DNA of 64,000 nucleotides from NCBI GenBank assembly GCA_965199005.1, contig CBDAQK010000006.1, forward strand, positions 992,001-1,056,000, read 5' to 3'. Positions 1 through 8,647 of the stretch are shown piece after piece. The notes beneath the pieces were generated by a model that did no database searches, was not told the DNA's origin, and saw nothing but the letters and a program-made list of their open reading frames with translations. Each line of letters starts with the position of its first letter. Positions within the stretch are counted from its first letter, which is position 1. The position numbers and the translations under genes are program-made. This DNA is from LMUY01 sp965199005 (GTDB lineage Bacteria > Pseudomonadota > Alphaproteobacteria > Acetobacterales > Acetobacteraceae).

Positions 1-788
1 ACCACAACGCGCAAGCCATGAAGATCGTGACCATGCTGGAGAGCCGCTATGCAGCGTTCGACGGGCTAAACCTGACCTGGGAGACGTTGGAGGGGCTGGC
101 GAAGCATAACGGACCGTTGCAGAAGCCGCCGCCGTATATCGCCGAGTATGATTCGCGCCATAGCCTGGAGTTGGGCAGCCAGCCTGGGGTCGAGGCGCAG
201 ATCGCCGCCGCGGCCGACGACATTGCGTATCACAGCCATGATCTGGACGACGGCATGCGCGCCGGGTTGTTCGGAGCCGAGGAGATCAGCCACCTGCCGC
301 TGGTGGGCGACGCCCTGCGGGAGGCTCGGCTCGCCAGCCTAGATGTGCCGCCGCCGCGTTTGCGGCATGAAACGATCCGACGCGTCATCAACGAACTGGC
401 GACGGATTTGGTGCGCGAGACGAAGCATCGGCTTACCGCATTGAACCCGGCGGATTGCCACGCGGTGCGGCAGGCCGGGCAGCCTGTGGTGGCATTCAGC
501 CCGGCAATGGCGGATGCCAACCGCGCCATCAAGGATTTCCTGCGGGCGCGGATGTACCGGCATTGGCGGGTCAACCGGATGACCGCCAAGGCGCGCCGGC
601 TCACGGAGCACTTGTTCACCTTGCTGGTGGCGGACGTCTCGATGCTGCCCGATGAATGGCGCGGCCGGGCGGGCGAGTCGGACGCGCGCCGGGCGGCCCT
701 GACAGTGGGGGATTACATTGCCGGCATGACAGACCGGTTCGCGGTGGAAGAGCACCGCAAGCTGACTGACCTGTCCGTGCCGGGGTGA
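1..788 (+). CDS. dgt: dGTPase-like HD-domain triphosphohydrolase (5' end outside window)
   Basis: C-terminal part of a deoxyguanosinetriphosphate triphosphohydrolase-like protein. The frame is already open at the left edge (codons for HNAQA from base 3), so the N-terminal half with the first metal ligands is missing from view. The family hydrolyses dNTPs to nucleoside plus triphosphate and acts in the cytoplasm on dNTP pools. Seen here: the conserved LTWETLEGLAKHNGP stretch and the second HD-site element AAADDIAYHSHDLDDG, followed by the helical tail ending in a TGA at 786-788. The next gene converges 4 bp away. Family assignment is firm; substrate preference cannot be judged. Confidence 0.88.
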   Translation, partial: HNAQAMKIVTMLESRYAAFDGLNLTWETLEGLAKHNGPLQKPPPYIAEYDSRHSLELGSQPGVEAQIAAAADDIAYHSHDLDDGMRAGLFGAEEISHLPLVGDALREARLASLDVPPPRLRHETIRRVINELATDLVRETKHRLTALNPADCHAVRQAGQPVVAFSPAMADANRAIKDFLRARMYRHWRVNRMTAKARRLTEHLFTLLVADVSMLPDEWRGRAGESDARRAALTVGDYIAGMTDRFAVEEHRKLTDLSVPG

Positions 789-792
789 CCTA

Positions 793-1200
793 TCAAGAGT
801 GGTTTTCGATATAATCCATCGAGAGCAGGGTCTCGCAGTTCGGTGATTTCACCGTCGCTTCCAAATGGTCGCCCACGACCCGCCCGGTCATGTGGGCAAC
901 GCCCGACACAGCGTCGATCGAGCCGTCATAGGCGACGGGAGAGGTGAACAACGTCACTGGGTTATAGGCATACCATAGTACCCCGTCGCCAACCATGATC
1001 ACGCGTTCACCGTGCTCGGTCGGGCAGCCAGGGCCGGTGGCGGCAACCTGGGTGATCTTACCCTGGTAGCTGCCGTTGTAGTTGCGGGCCTCACCAGCGG
1101 TGAGCGGCACGGCGACTCCGACTGCATCGAATACAGTCTGGCAGCCGCCCAGCAGCAATGCGGTGGCAGTGAGGGCGGCATGACACAGATGTTTGGCCAC
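793..1200 (-). CDS. Small secreted lipoprotein, function unknown
   Basis: 135-residue protein with a lipoprotein signal peptide: basic start, hydrophobic core and lipobox LLLGGC, so it should be lipidated and exported. The mature part has three further Cys residues (GPGCPTEHG, SPNCETLL) and a pattern of short beta-like segments (YNGSYQGKITQV, GVAHMTGRVVGDHLEATV) that resembles small envelope proteins with a lipocalin-like or beta-sandwich fold, but I recognise no family. I chose a GTG start at 1200 because AAGGAG lies 8 bases upstream and the signal peptide starts there; the open frame runs further but has no such site. It converges on the dGTPase-like gene. Confidence 0.7.
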   Translation of the reverse strand: MAKHLCHAALTATALLLGGCQTVFDAVGVAVPLTAGEARNYNGSYQGKITQVAATGPGCPTEHGERVIMVGDGVLWYAYNPVTLFTSPVAYDGSIDAVSGVAHMTGRVVGDHLEATVKSPNCETLLSMDYIENHS

Positions 1201-1393
1201 GAACTCAAACTCCTTCGGCGCGCTTGGTGGGTGCGGTGCCAAAGCCTTGTAGGCCATGGGTGACCCGATCGTAAGCCAATCGGACGGAATTCTCGGGTAT
1301 GATGTGCTATCTTTACGCGATTGGGTAGCCAAGGCAGTATCTTTCATTGCCGGACTGCCCATATCGCTGCCAACCGATCGAGCGAGGCCCACT

Positions 1394-2311
1394 ATGTTCA
1401 TCCATCGGCGTCGAGGATGGGAAATTCCTGAGCGGCACGCGACGCCGGAGCGGGTGATGCTCGGCCGCCGGGCGGTGATGGCGGGGGCGACCGGCGCTTT
1501 GGCTGCCTCCTTGTCCGGCCCCGCCTGGGCAGCGACGGATTCGAAGTACCCACCCGGCCGGCCGATCACGCCTGAACAGGCGGCGACCACCTATAATAAT
1601 TTCTACGAGTTCGGAGAAGACAAGTCGATCTGGCGCGCCGCCCAGCGGATGCCGGTGTCGCCGTGGCAAATCGAGCTTGCGGGAATGATGGCAAAGCCCA
1701 GGACGGTGGACCTGGCGGATTTGTTGAAGCAGGTGCCGATCGAGGACCGGGTCTATCGTCACCGCTGTGTCGAGGCATGGTCCATGGTCGTGCCCTGGAC
1801 GGGGTTCCCACTCGCCGCGCTGCTGAAGGTGGCGCAGCCGGCCGCCTCGGCAAAATACGTCGTGTTCGAGTCGGCCGTATTGCCTAAGTCGATGCCGGGC
1901 GTGCGTTCTAGCCTCTATCCTTGGCCGTATGTCGAGGGCTGCACGATGCAGGAGGCGAGCAACGACCTGGCGTTCATGGTGACGGGGATGTATGGCAAGG
2001 AGCTGCCGAAGCAGGATGGCGCGCCGATCCGGCTGCATCTGCCGTGGAAATACGGCTTCAAATCCGGCAAGTCGATCGTCAAGATTTCGTTCACCGACCA
2101 GCAGCCGGAGACCATGTGGCATGCCATTCAACCAGAGGAATACGGCTTCTGGGCCAACGTGAACCCAGACGTGCCGCATCCGCGCTGGAGCCAGGCGACA
2201 GAGCGTGATTTGGGTACAGGCGAGCGCATCCCTACGGTGATTTGGAATGGGTATGGCGAGTGGGTCGCGGGCATGTATGCCGACAAAAAAAACGAGCGGC
2301 TCTTCACGTGA
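1394..2311 (+). CDS. msrP: Protein-methionine-sulfoxide reductase catalytic subunit MsrP (YedY)
   Basis: Periplasmic molybdopterin enzyme that reduces methionine sulfoxide in envelope proteins. Start ATG at 1394 gives 305 residues, usual for the family. A Tat signal is visible near residue 25 (GRRAVMAGATGALAASLSG, then AWA). The oxidoreductase molybdopterin domain follows, with the Mo-ligating Cys in YRHRCVEAWSMVVPWTG and family blocks YNNFYEFG, LPWKYGFKSGKSIVKI and YGFWANVNP. It overlaps the next gene in a TGATG motif. The usual partner, heme membrane protein MsrQ, is not the neighbour here. An upstream ATG at 1256 would put about 46 extra residues before the Tat motif and is unlikely. Confidence 0.93.
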   Translation: MFIHRRRGWEIPERHATPERVMLGRRAVMAGATGALAASLSGPAWAATDSKYPPGRPITPEQAATTYNNFYEFGEDKSIWRAAQRMPVSPWQIELAGMMAKPRTVDLADLLKQVPIEDRVYRHRCVEAWSMVVPWTGFPLAALLKVAQPAASAKYVVFESAVLPKSMPGVRSSLYPWPYVEGCTMQEASNDLAFMVTGMYGKELPKQDGAPIRLHLPWKYGFKSGKSIVKISFTDQQPETMWHAIQPEEYGFWANVNPDVPHPRWSQATERDLGTGERIPTVIWNGYGEWVAGMYADKKNERLFT

Positions 2312-2619
2312 TGGCCGCGAAAATCCTCGCCGTGCTATCGGCGACGCTGCTGGTGGGCGCGGTCGCCATCGGCACGTTAGGCCCGCAGGAGATGACCCTG
2401 GGTGATGCACTCACTGCGCTCGACCATCTGCGGTTCGCGGCGGTCGAAGCCTATTTCCGGACAAATATCTCGAGCTGGGTCTGGGAGCATCCGGTGCAGT
2501 CACTGCTGGTGCGGCCGCCATGGCTGCTGCCGGCAGCGATCGGCGTGTTGCTGGGGGGCGTGGCGATGACGACGGCGACCTCGCACAAAGCGCCGAATTC
2601 CCGCCGGCGCCGTAGCTAG
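2311..2619 (+). CDS. Small membrane protein coupled to msrP
   Basis: 102-residue protein translated from the ATG inside the TGATG overlap with msrP, which implies co-translation. Two hydrophobic segments are seen, one at the N-terminus (LAVLSATLLVGAVAIGTLG, residues about 6-24) and one near residues 73-90 (LLPAAIGVLLGGVAMTT), separated by a loop with several aromatic residues and followed by a basic tail SRRRRS. It is far too short for MsrQ, which has six helices and binds heme. I recognise no family. Position suggests it anchors or supports MsrP, but that is inference. Confidence 0.75.
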   Translation: MAAKILAVLSATLLVGAVAIGTLGPQEMTLGDALTALDHLRFAAVEAYFRTNISSWVWEHPVQSLLVRPPWLLPAAIGVLLGGVAMTTATSHKAPNSRRRRS

Positions 2620-2622
2620 CGC

Positions 2623-3054
2623 TCAGAGGCTCAGGAGGCGCCGGGCTGCGTCGATCACGCGGGTCGCCTCGCTCCAGAGGTTGAGGCTGGGCAGCGTGGC
2701 AAACGGGAAGAACGCGGCCTCGCTGACGTCATCGCCGGCAACGGGGTCGCCGCCGCACCACAACCCGGCGAAATCGAGGATCGTGTAGTGAAAGCGGATG
2801 CGGCCTGCCAAGTCCGGGTGAATGCTGTCGACATTGGTGACGAGGGTGAGCGGCCCCACCTCCAAGCCGGTTTCCTCCCGCAACTCCCGCCGGGCGGCGG
2901 CCTCCGCTGTCTCGCCCAATTCCTGGGCGCCGCCTGGAATGCTCCATTGGCCGGCGGCTGGCGGTTTGCTGCGGCGCACCAGCAAGACGGCGCCGGGGCG
3001 AAGCAGGACGGTCCCAATCCCCACCATCGGGTGCGCCGGGTATTCGCGGCTCAT
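2623..3054 (-). CDS. Nudix hydrolase
   Basis: 143-residue cytoplasmic Nudix-fold pyrophosphohydrolase. The complete Nudix box G-x5-E-x7-R-E-x-x-E-E-x-G is seen around residues 36-58 (GAQELGE, then RELREETGL), preceded by VLLVRRSKPPAAGQWSIPGG, the usual strand and loop before the box. The substrate class (ADP-sugar, dNTP, NADH and so on) cannot be told from the sequence. Start ATG at 3054 overlaps the stop of the upstream gene by 4 bases, so the two are probably co-translated; a longer frame to 3147 lies inside that gene and is rejected. Confidence 0.9.
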   Translation of the reverse strand: MSREYPAHPMVGIGTVLLRPGAVLLVRRSKPPAAGQWSIPGGAQELGETAEAAARRELREETGLEVGPLTLVTNVDSIHPDLAGRIRFHYTILDFAGLWCGGDPVAGDDVSEAAFFPFATLPSLNLWSEATRVIDAARRLLSL

Positions 3055-3860
3055 TGTGTTGGCATGGGGATGGGAGCGCCGGAAACGGCGAAGGCGTAGG
3101 GCGACAAGGCACGAGCCCAGGCGGAACTGCCGGAAACCTGCAGCCAATCCTGATGGTTTGCGCGCCCAAGCGTGAGCACGGCAGTGCCGTCAGCCACGGG
3201 TAGCGCCACCGTACGCACCTGGCCGAGCCGAACCTGAGGGGCGGATCGTATCTGAGTGATGGTCAAACCTGCCAACGCCAGTTGCATCGGCGCCGTGTCA
3301 GGCCCGACCAACTCCGGCGCGGGGAGATGGCGGTCGGTCCAATCAGCCGGATCGGTGCCGGCCGGGAGGGGCTGGCTGGCGAGCCAGATTTGCGGCAACC
3401 CCGGTTGGCGGAAATACGCCGGGCCAGGCGCGTTGCCGAGGATGACGGCCCCCAGCACGGCCCCCGAGGTCGCCAAAACGCGGACGAGCGTTCCCGCGCC
3501 GGATTTTGCATCGGGATCGGCGACGCCCCGCGCGGCGGGGTCGCCGGATACGGAATGATCCAGCCGGAGGGCGATCAAGCCATCGACCAGCGCCGCCGAC
3601 TCGGCTGGCCGCACTGGGAAGCCGCCTTCCTGCGACAACCCCCAGACCTGACCGCGGCGCTCCAGCCACAGCAGCTTGTCACCATGGCTCAATTCGATGC
3701 GGTCGGCCGACCCGATCTGGGCTCCTAGCACTGGCAATGCGGGCGGCGGCGCGGCTGGAAGCGCCGGGACAGGACGCATGAGGGCTGTGGCCAGCCCGGC
3801 CACAGCGGCCACAGCGATCACTGATGCTAGAAGAAGACGCCGCCGCATTGCTATCCGCAT
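3051..3860 (-). CDS. DUF4340-like membrane-anchored protein
   Basis: 269-residue protein with a short basic N-terminus and one membrane anchor (LLLASVIAVAAVAGLATAL), followed by a Pro/Ala linker and a periplasmic domain. The pattern IELSHGDKLLWLERRGQVWGL, a helix on loop length, and then WTDRHLPAP matches DUF4340 proteins, which often accompany gliding-type ABC transporters; no ABC genes lie beside it here. ATG at 3860 or at 3848 (MRRR) are both possible starts. It is divergent from the DHA2 transporter and coupled downstream to the Nudix gene. DUF4340 is a recognition from pattern, not a search. Confidence 0.7.
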   Translation of the reverse strand: MRIAMRRRLLLASVIAVAAVAGLATALMRPVPALPAAPPPALPVLGAQIGSADRIELSHGDKLLWLERRGQVWGLSQEGGFPVRPAESAALVDGLIALRLDHSVSGDPAARGVADPDAKSGAGTLVRVLATSGAVLGAVILGNAPGPAYFRQPGLPQIWLASQPLPAGTDPADWTDRHLPAPELVGPDTAPMQLALAGLTITQIRSAPQVRLGQVRTVALPVADGTAVLTLGRANHQDWLQVSGSSAWARALSPYAFAVSGAPIPMPTQ

Positions 3861-3926
3861 AACGCACTGCTCGACGATCCGCCATGCACGATCCGCGGTT
3901 TTAGCGCGCGCCCGATCGCGCCATGA

Positions 3927-5495
3927 TTGCCAATGCCTTTGCGTGCGATCCTCACCAATGTCTTCAACGCCCATGCCCGGCGGCGGATTAGGGCCCGCGC
4001 CCGCTACAAGGCAAGGCTCCGATCGAAAGAGCGGTTGTCGCACGTCTCGGTCCGCACTACGGCGCTGATCGTCGCCAGCGCGCTGTTCATGGAACAGTTG
4101 GATGGGACGGTGTTGGCGACGGCGCTTCCAACGATGGCGCGGACCTTCAACGTCGATCCATTGCAGATGAACGTGGCGCTCACCGCCTATCTCCTAAGCC
4201 TGGCCGTGTTCATCCCCGCCAGTGGCAAGGTGGCGGACCGGTATGGCACCCGTACGGTCTTCCGGTATGCGATTGCGCTGTTCACGCTCGGGTCGATTTT
4301 GTGCGGGCTGTCCGACAACCTTTGGGAGCTGGTGGGCGCGCGCATCCTGCAGGGCATTGGCGGTGCGATGATGGTCCCGGTGGGGCGGCTCGTGCTGTTG
4401 CGCTCGGTGGAGCGGAGCGAGCTGGTCACTGCCATGACGTGGCTGATGGTGCCGGCGACCATCGGGCCTGTCTTGGGTCCGCCGGTCGGTGGATTCCTGG
4501 TCACGGCGCTGTCGTGGCGATGGATCTTCTACATCAACGTGCCAATCGGCGTGCTGGGGATTGTTCTGGCAACGCGGTATATTAAAGACATCAAGGAGGC
4601 AGGGCGGGTCGATTTCGACGCGGCCGGTCTGGTGCTGTCCGGTATTTCGCTGTCCTGCCTGATGTTTGGGTTGGAACTCGCCAGCCGGGGCGAAACGAAC
4701 TGGATTACCACCGCGGCCATTGTGGCGCTCGGCCTGGGCAGTGGGGCGTTGTACGTGCGGCATAGCCGCCGGCATCCGCAACCTGTGCTGGATTTCCGCC
4801 TGATGCGGGTGCGGACCTTCGGCTTGTCTGTGATCGGCGGCGGGCTGTCCCGGGTTTCTGCCGGCGCGGTGCCTTTCTTGTTGCCCATGATGCTGCAACT
4901 CGGCTTCGGCATGTCCGCGTTGCAGAGCGGCCTCATCACCTTCACCAGCAGCGCCGGGTCCCTGCTGATGCGGCTCGCGGCACGGCCGATCCTGCGGCGT
5001 TGGGGGTTCCGGCAGGTGATGATGTGGAACGGACTTACCGCCACGGTGTTCCTGGCCCTGATTGCTTCGTTCCGGCCGGATTGGCCGGTGGCGGCAATCT
5101 ATGCCGTGCTGCTGGTGGGCGGCTTTTTCCAGTCCCTGCAGTTTACGGCCTACAACACCATTGCCTACGCCGAAATAACGCCCGTGCAAATGAGCGCGGC
5201 CACCAGTTTCTACACGACGTTCCAGCAATTGATGCTGACGCTTGGCATCTGCACCTCTGCGGCGGCGCTGGCAGGGTCGTTGGCGGTGACTGGCCACTCC
5301 CATCCATTGCTGGCGGATTACAGCGTGGCGTTCATCGTGGTGGCGGTGGTGTCGCTGGCCGCGTCGCCAACCTGCTCCCGGCTCCCGCGCGATGCGGGGG
5401 ATGAGTTGAGCGGCCGGGTGGTGCGGAAAGGGCCAGTGCAATCGGCGCTGGCCGCCGTGAAGACGGAAACGGCGGATGCGGGGAGCATCGCGTAG
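3927..5495 (+). CDS. DHA2-family MFS drug/H+ antiporter
   Basis: Inner-membrane major facilitator of the DHA2 (EmrB-like) group, which exports drugs or other small molecules against protons. Motif C-like and motif D1-like blocks are seen: QLDGTVLATALPTMA in helix 1, GKVADRYGTRTVF between helices 2 and 3, and GPVLGPPVGGFLV in helix 5. The chain of hydrophobic segments fits 12-14 helices. The frame opens at 3927, but the first 36 residues are unusually Arg-rich; a TTG at 4035, just after AAAGAG, would start directly before helix 1 and may be the true start. No efflux-pump partner or regulator is adjacent. Confidence 0.88.
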   Translation: MPMPLRAILTNVFNAHARRRIRARARYKARLRSKERLSHVSVRTTALIVASALFMEQLDGTVLATALPTMARTFNVDPLQMNVALTAYLLSLAVFIPASGKVADRYGTRTVFRYAIALFTLGSILCGLSDNLWELVGARILQGIGGAMMVPVGRLVLLRSVERSELVTAMTWLMVPATIGPVLGPPVGGFLVTALSWRWIFYINVPIGVLGIVLATRYIKDIKEAGRVDFDAAGLVLSGISLSCLMFGLELASRGETNWITTAAIVALGLGSGALYVRHSRRHPQPVLDFRLMRVRTFGLSVIGGGLSRVSAGAVPFLLPMMLQLGFGMSALQSGLITFTSSAGSLLMRLAARPILRRWGFRQVMMWNGLTATVFLALIASFRPDWPVAAIYAVLLVGGFFQSLQFTAYNTIAYAEITPVQMSAATSFYTTFQQLMLTLGICTSAAALAGSLAVTGHSHPLLADYSVAFIVVAVVSLAASPTCSRLPRDAGDELSGRVVRKGPVQSALAAVKTETADAGSIA

Positions 5496-5618
5496 GGCCC
5501 AACGAACACGCTCAACGGCTTTGTCCAAGAGGTTTGCCCGGTGGCCAAGCCGCTTCGCGAGGAGAGCCGAAACCTGGCCGCCAAACGTCGAAACGAAGAG
5601 ACGGTGTAGGCCCGCGGG

Positions 5619-6128
5619 TTAGCCGAAGGCCAGGCTCTGCTGGTCCGCCACGCTGTATTTGCGTTCATGGGCGATCAGCCATTCCTTGCGGGGAAGGCCG
5701 CCGCCATAGCCGGTCAGTTTCGCGTTGGCGCCGATGACGCGGTGGCAGGGCACGACGATGCTGACGGGATTGGAGCCATTCGCCAGCCCCACAGCGCGGC
5801 TCGCGGAAGGGCGTCCAGTGCGTTCGGCCAGGCGGCCATAGGTGGTGGTCGTCCCCGCCGGGATTTGGCGTAACGCCGCCCAGACCGTGCGCTGGAACGC
5901 GGTGCCACCGGTTTGCACCGGAATGCGGTCGAGGATCATCAAATCACCGGCAAAATAGGCCTCCATCCGGCGAGCGAACGCGCTGGTGCCCTGTGCGGGG
6001 ACCAACGCGTAGCTGCCGTAGTGCAGCCGCAGCAATTGGTGCATGCGCGGTGCGTAATCCTCAAAATCCAGCGCCCGAAGCGCTTCCTCGTCATGGATCA
6101 GAAGGATCGTGCCGAGCGGAGAGGCCAT
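5619..6128 (-). CDS. ogt: Methylated-DNA--protein-cysteine methyltransferase
   Basis: Suicide DNA-repair protein that transfers the alkyl group from O6-methylguanine to its own cysteine. 169 residues, matching Ogt. The C-terminal domain is complete: FQRTVWAALRQIPAGTTTTYG (DNA-binding helix region), ANGSNPVSIVVPCHRVIG with the acceptor Cys in PCHR, and the closing GYGGGLPRKEWLIAHE. Start ATG at 6128 is the first that gives the N-terminal ribonuclease-like domain without a long unrelated extension. It lies 91 bp downstream of recG on the same strand, so the two repair genes may share a transcript. Confidence 0.93.
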   Translation of the reverse strand: MASPLGTILLIHDEEALRALDFEDYAPRMHQLLRLHYGSYALVPAQGTSAFARRMEAYFAGDLMILDRIPVQTGGTAFQRTVWAALRQIPAGTTTTYGRLAERTGRPSASRAVGLANGSNPVSIVVPCHRVIGANAKLTGYGGGLPRKEWLIAHERKYSVADQQSLAFG

Positions 6129-6219
6129 GTGTTCAAGCAGCAGCGTCAAGGCGGGTCTCCCGATCGGCGGCGGACGAGGTCCATAGGCGTAGCGCAGCCC
6201 CGGCAATAGCCGATGCCGG

Positions 6220-8355
6220 TCACCCGGCTCCCAATGTCTCCAGCGCGGCGCGGCGGTCGAACAGGCGCAGGAGCAAGCGGGCTGCCTTGCCGCGTTCGCT
6301 TTCCAGCTTCGGGTCGCGGTCCAGCAGCACGGCGGCGTCCTGGTTTGCCATGCGCAGCATGCCGTCTTGTGCCTCGGGGTCGGAGAGGCGAAAGCCAGGC
6401 AGGCCCGATTGCCGTTTCCCCAGCAAATCGCCGCCGCCGCGAAGGCGAAAATCTTCGTCGGCGATGGCAAATCCGTCCTCCGTGTCCCGCAGCAGGGTCA
6501 TGCGGCGGCGGCCGGTCTCGGTGAGGCCATCCTCGTGCAGTAGCAGGCAGTAGCTTTGCGCCGCGCCGCGCCCCACCCGCCCGCGCAACTGATGCAGTTG
6601 GGCCAGGCCGAACCGGTCCGCGTGTTCCACCACCATGACGCTGGCACCGGGCACATCCACCCCGACCTCGATGACGGTAGTCGCCACCAGCAAGGCGGTC
6701 TGCCCCCCGGCAAAGGCTGCCAACGCCGCATCGCGCACCGCACTGTCCTGTTGGCCGTGCGCCAACCCCACGCGGGCGCCGAACCGGGTGCGCAGGTCGG
6801 CAAACCGGGCCTCCGCTGCGGCCAAGTCGGTGGCCAGGCTTTCCGACACCATGGGGCAGACCCAGTAGACTTGCTCGCCCCGGTTCAGCGCGCGGCCGAT
6901 GCCTTCGATCACCCCCTCCAGCGTACCCAGCGAGTGCAGGGTGGTGCGGATGGGCTGCCGGCCGGCCGGTTTCTCGGTCAGGCGGCTGACCTCCATCTCG
7001 CCCCATTGCGTCAGCAGCAGGGTACGGGGGATGGGCGTCGCGGTCATCACCAGCAGGTCGGTCCGCTCGCCTTTGGCGCCCAGCAGCAGGCGTTGCTCCA
7101 CCCCGAAGCGGTGCTGCTCGTCGATCACGGCCAGGCCGAGATCCTTGAATTCGACCGCCTCCTGGAACAACGCATGCGTGCCCACGACGATCGGCAGACG
7201 GCCATTATTCAACTGCAGCAGCAGGTTGCGCCGGGCCGCGCCGGTCACCGACCCCGTGAGCAGGCCGACCGGGCAGGGGGCCAGCCGCTCCAGCAAGCGT
7301 AGATGCTGCTTGGCCAGCACCTCCGTGGGGGCCATCAGCGCGGCCTGGGCGCCGGCTTCGACGGCGCCCAGCATGGCAAGCAACGCCACCAATGTCTTGC
7401 CGGAGCCGACATCGCCCTGCAGCAGGCGCAGCATGCGGCGCGGCGCGGCCATGTCGGCGTCGATTTCGGCCAGGGCGTGGGATTGCGACAGCGTGGGAGC
7501 GAACCCGAAGCGGCGCAGCGCCTCGTCCCGCAAATGCCCCTTGGCGATCAGTGAGCGGCCCGGCCGCCGCTTCTCCCGCGCCTTCATCCAGGCCATGGCG
7601 AGTTGGTGCGCCAACATCTCGTCGTAGCCCAACCGGGCACGGTGCTGCGGCGTCGGCGGTTCGAGCGGGCATTGCAGGCCGAGCAGGGCATCACGGAAGC
7701 AGGGCCAGCGCTCCCGTCGCAGCAGGGCCGGGTCGTGCCACTCGGGCAGGTCGGCCACGCGGCCGGCGGCGGCGCGCATGGCGGTCCGCAATTCCCGCAT
7801 GGAAAGCCGCGCCGTCATCGGCCAGACGGGGTCGACCGGGGGGATCAGCGCCTCGTCCTCCGGCGGCACGGCGTAGGCGGGGTCGCGCATCGACAGGCGG
7901 TTGCCGAATGCCTCCACCCGGCCGTTCACCATGAAGGGCGCGCCATTGCGGGCACGCATGACGTTGGCGAGACGGTGCTTCTCCCAAATCGCCAATTCGG
8001 CGAATGCGGTGCCGTCGGTGATGCGCACGCGATGGGGGTGGGTCGGCTTGCTGGCTGGCTCGTGCCCGGCGACCTCCACCGTCCAGGTCACGATCTGGCC
8101 CGCGGCAGTGTCCCGCACGGTGGCGCGGGTGCGGCGGTCGATGAAGCTCTCGGGCAGGTGGAACAGCAGGTCCCGCACCCGGCCTCCGCCGGTCAGCCGC
8201 GCCAGTTTCTCCGCCGTCGCCGGGCCGATCCCGCGCAGGCCGGAGACGGGCGCGAGAAGGGGGGCAAGCGGGTCGTCCATCACGTCGTCCACTAGGGGCT
8301 CATACCGAGCGGCCGGTTTGGTGACCAGAGGCTGCGGGTGTTTCGCCGCTGACAC
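6220..8355 (-). CDS. recG: ATP-dependent DNA helicase RecG
   Basis: Branch-migrating helicase that reverses stalled forks and processes Holliday junctions. 711 residues, full length. N-terminal wedge/OB region has GLRGIGPATAEKLARL and LLFHLPESFIDRR; the motor has Walker A GDVGSGKT at about residues 314-321, box DEQH at 412-415, TATPIPRT, and the C-terminal helicase half with HGQQ, ATTVIEVGVDVP and the QLRGRVGRG motif. The start ATG at 8355 is only 31 bp from the divergent sdhE start. ogt follows downstream. This arrangement beside sdhE-mfd is common in alphaproteobacteria. Confidence 0.97.
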   Translation of the reverse strand: MSAAKHPQPLVTKPAARYEPLVDDVMDDPLAPLLAPVSGLRGIGPATAEKLARLTGGGRVRDLLFHLPESFIDRRTRATVRDTAAGQIVTWTVEVAGHEPASKPTHPHRVRITDGTAFAELAIWEKHRLANVMRARNGAPFMVNGRVEAFGNRLSMRDPAYAVPPEDEALIPPVDPVWPMTARLSMRELRTAMRAAAGRVADLPEWHDPALLRRERWPCFRDALLGLQCPLEPPTPQHRARLGYDEMLAHQLAMAWMKAREKRRPGRSLIAKGHLRDEALRRFGFAPTLSQSHALAEIDADMAAPRRMLRLLQGDVGSGKTLVALLAMLGAVEAGAQAALMAPTEVLAKQHLRLLERLAPCPVGLLTGSVTGAARRNLLLQLNNGRLPIVVGTHALFQEAVEFKDLGLAVIDEQHRFGVEQRLLLGAKGERTDLLVMTATPIPRTLLLTQWGEMEVSRLTEKPAGRQPIRTTLHSLGTLEGVIEGIGRALNRGEQVYWVCPMVSESLATDLAAAEARFADLRTRFGARVGLAHGQQDSAVRDAALAAFAGGQTALLVATTVIEVGVDVPGASVMVVEHADRFGLAQLHQLRGRVGRGAAQSYCLLLHEDGLTETGRRRMTLLRDTEDGFAIADEDFRLRGGGDLLGKRQSGLPGFRLSDPEAQDGMLRMANQDAAVLLDRDPKLESERGKAARLLLRLFDRRAALETLGAG

Positions 8356-8386
8356 AATGGCGGTCTGCGCCTATATGCATCGCGCA

Positions 8387-8647
8387 ATGACCAGCCCTGA
8401 TCCTCGTCGCCGCCGCATCCTGTTCCGCGCCACCCACCGTGGCACCCAAGAGACCGACCGGCTGATTGGCGGCTACGTCGCCCCCCGGCTGCTGCTGTTC
8501 ACCGAGGCGGAACTGGATGCGGTCGAGGCCATGATGGATCTGCCGGACCCAGACCTCGCGGATTGGCTGATGGGCCGGCTGCCGATCCCCCCCGGCGAGC
8601 ATGCGCCGTTGTTGCACGCCATGCGCGCAGCATTCGTGGTGTCATGA
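8387..8647 (+). CDS. sdhE: FAD assembly factor SdhE (succinate dehydrogenase assembly factor 2)
   Basis: 86-residue protein that promotes covalent FAD attachment to the flavoprotein subunit of succinate dehydrogenase. Family signature seen: RRRRILFRATHRGTQETD near the start (the RG-E/D motif that contacts the flavoprotein), then LLFTEAELDAVEAMMDLPDPDLADWLMG. Start ATG at 8387 fits; another ATG lies 12 bases earlier at 8375. The stop overlaps the mfd start in ATGA, so they are co-translated. The same sdhE-mfd pairing divergent to recG occurs widely in the class. Confidence 0.92.
   Translation: MTSPDPRRRRILFRATHRGTQETDRLIGGYVAPRLLLFTEAELDAVEAMMDLPDPDLADWLMGRLPIPPGEHAPLLHAMRAAFVVS

Noticed and set aside
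4194..5528. 444-residue minus-strand frame opposite the DHA2 transporter
   Set aside because: His/Gln/Arg-rich antisense shadow of transmembrane codons; no domain.
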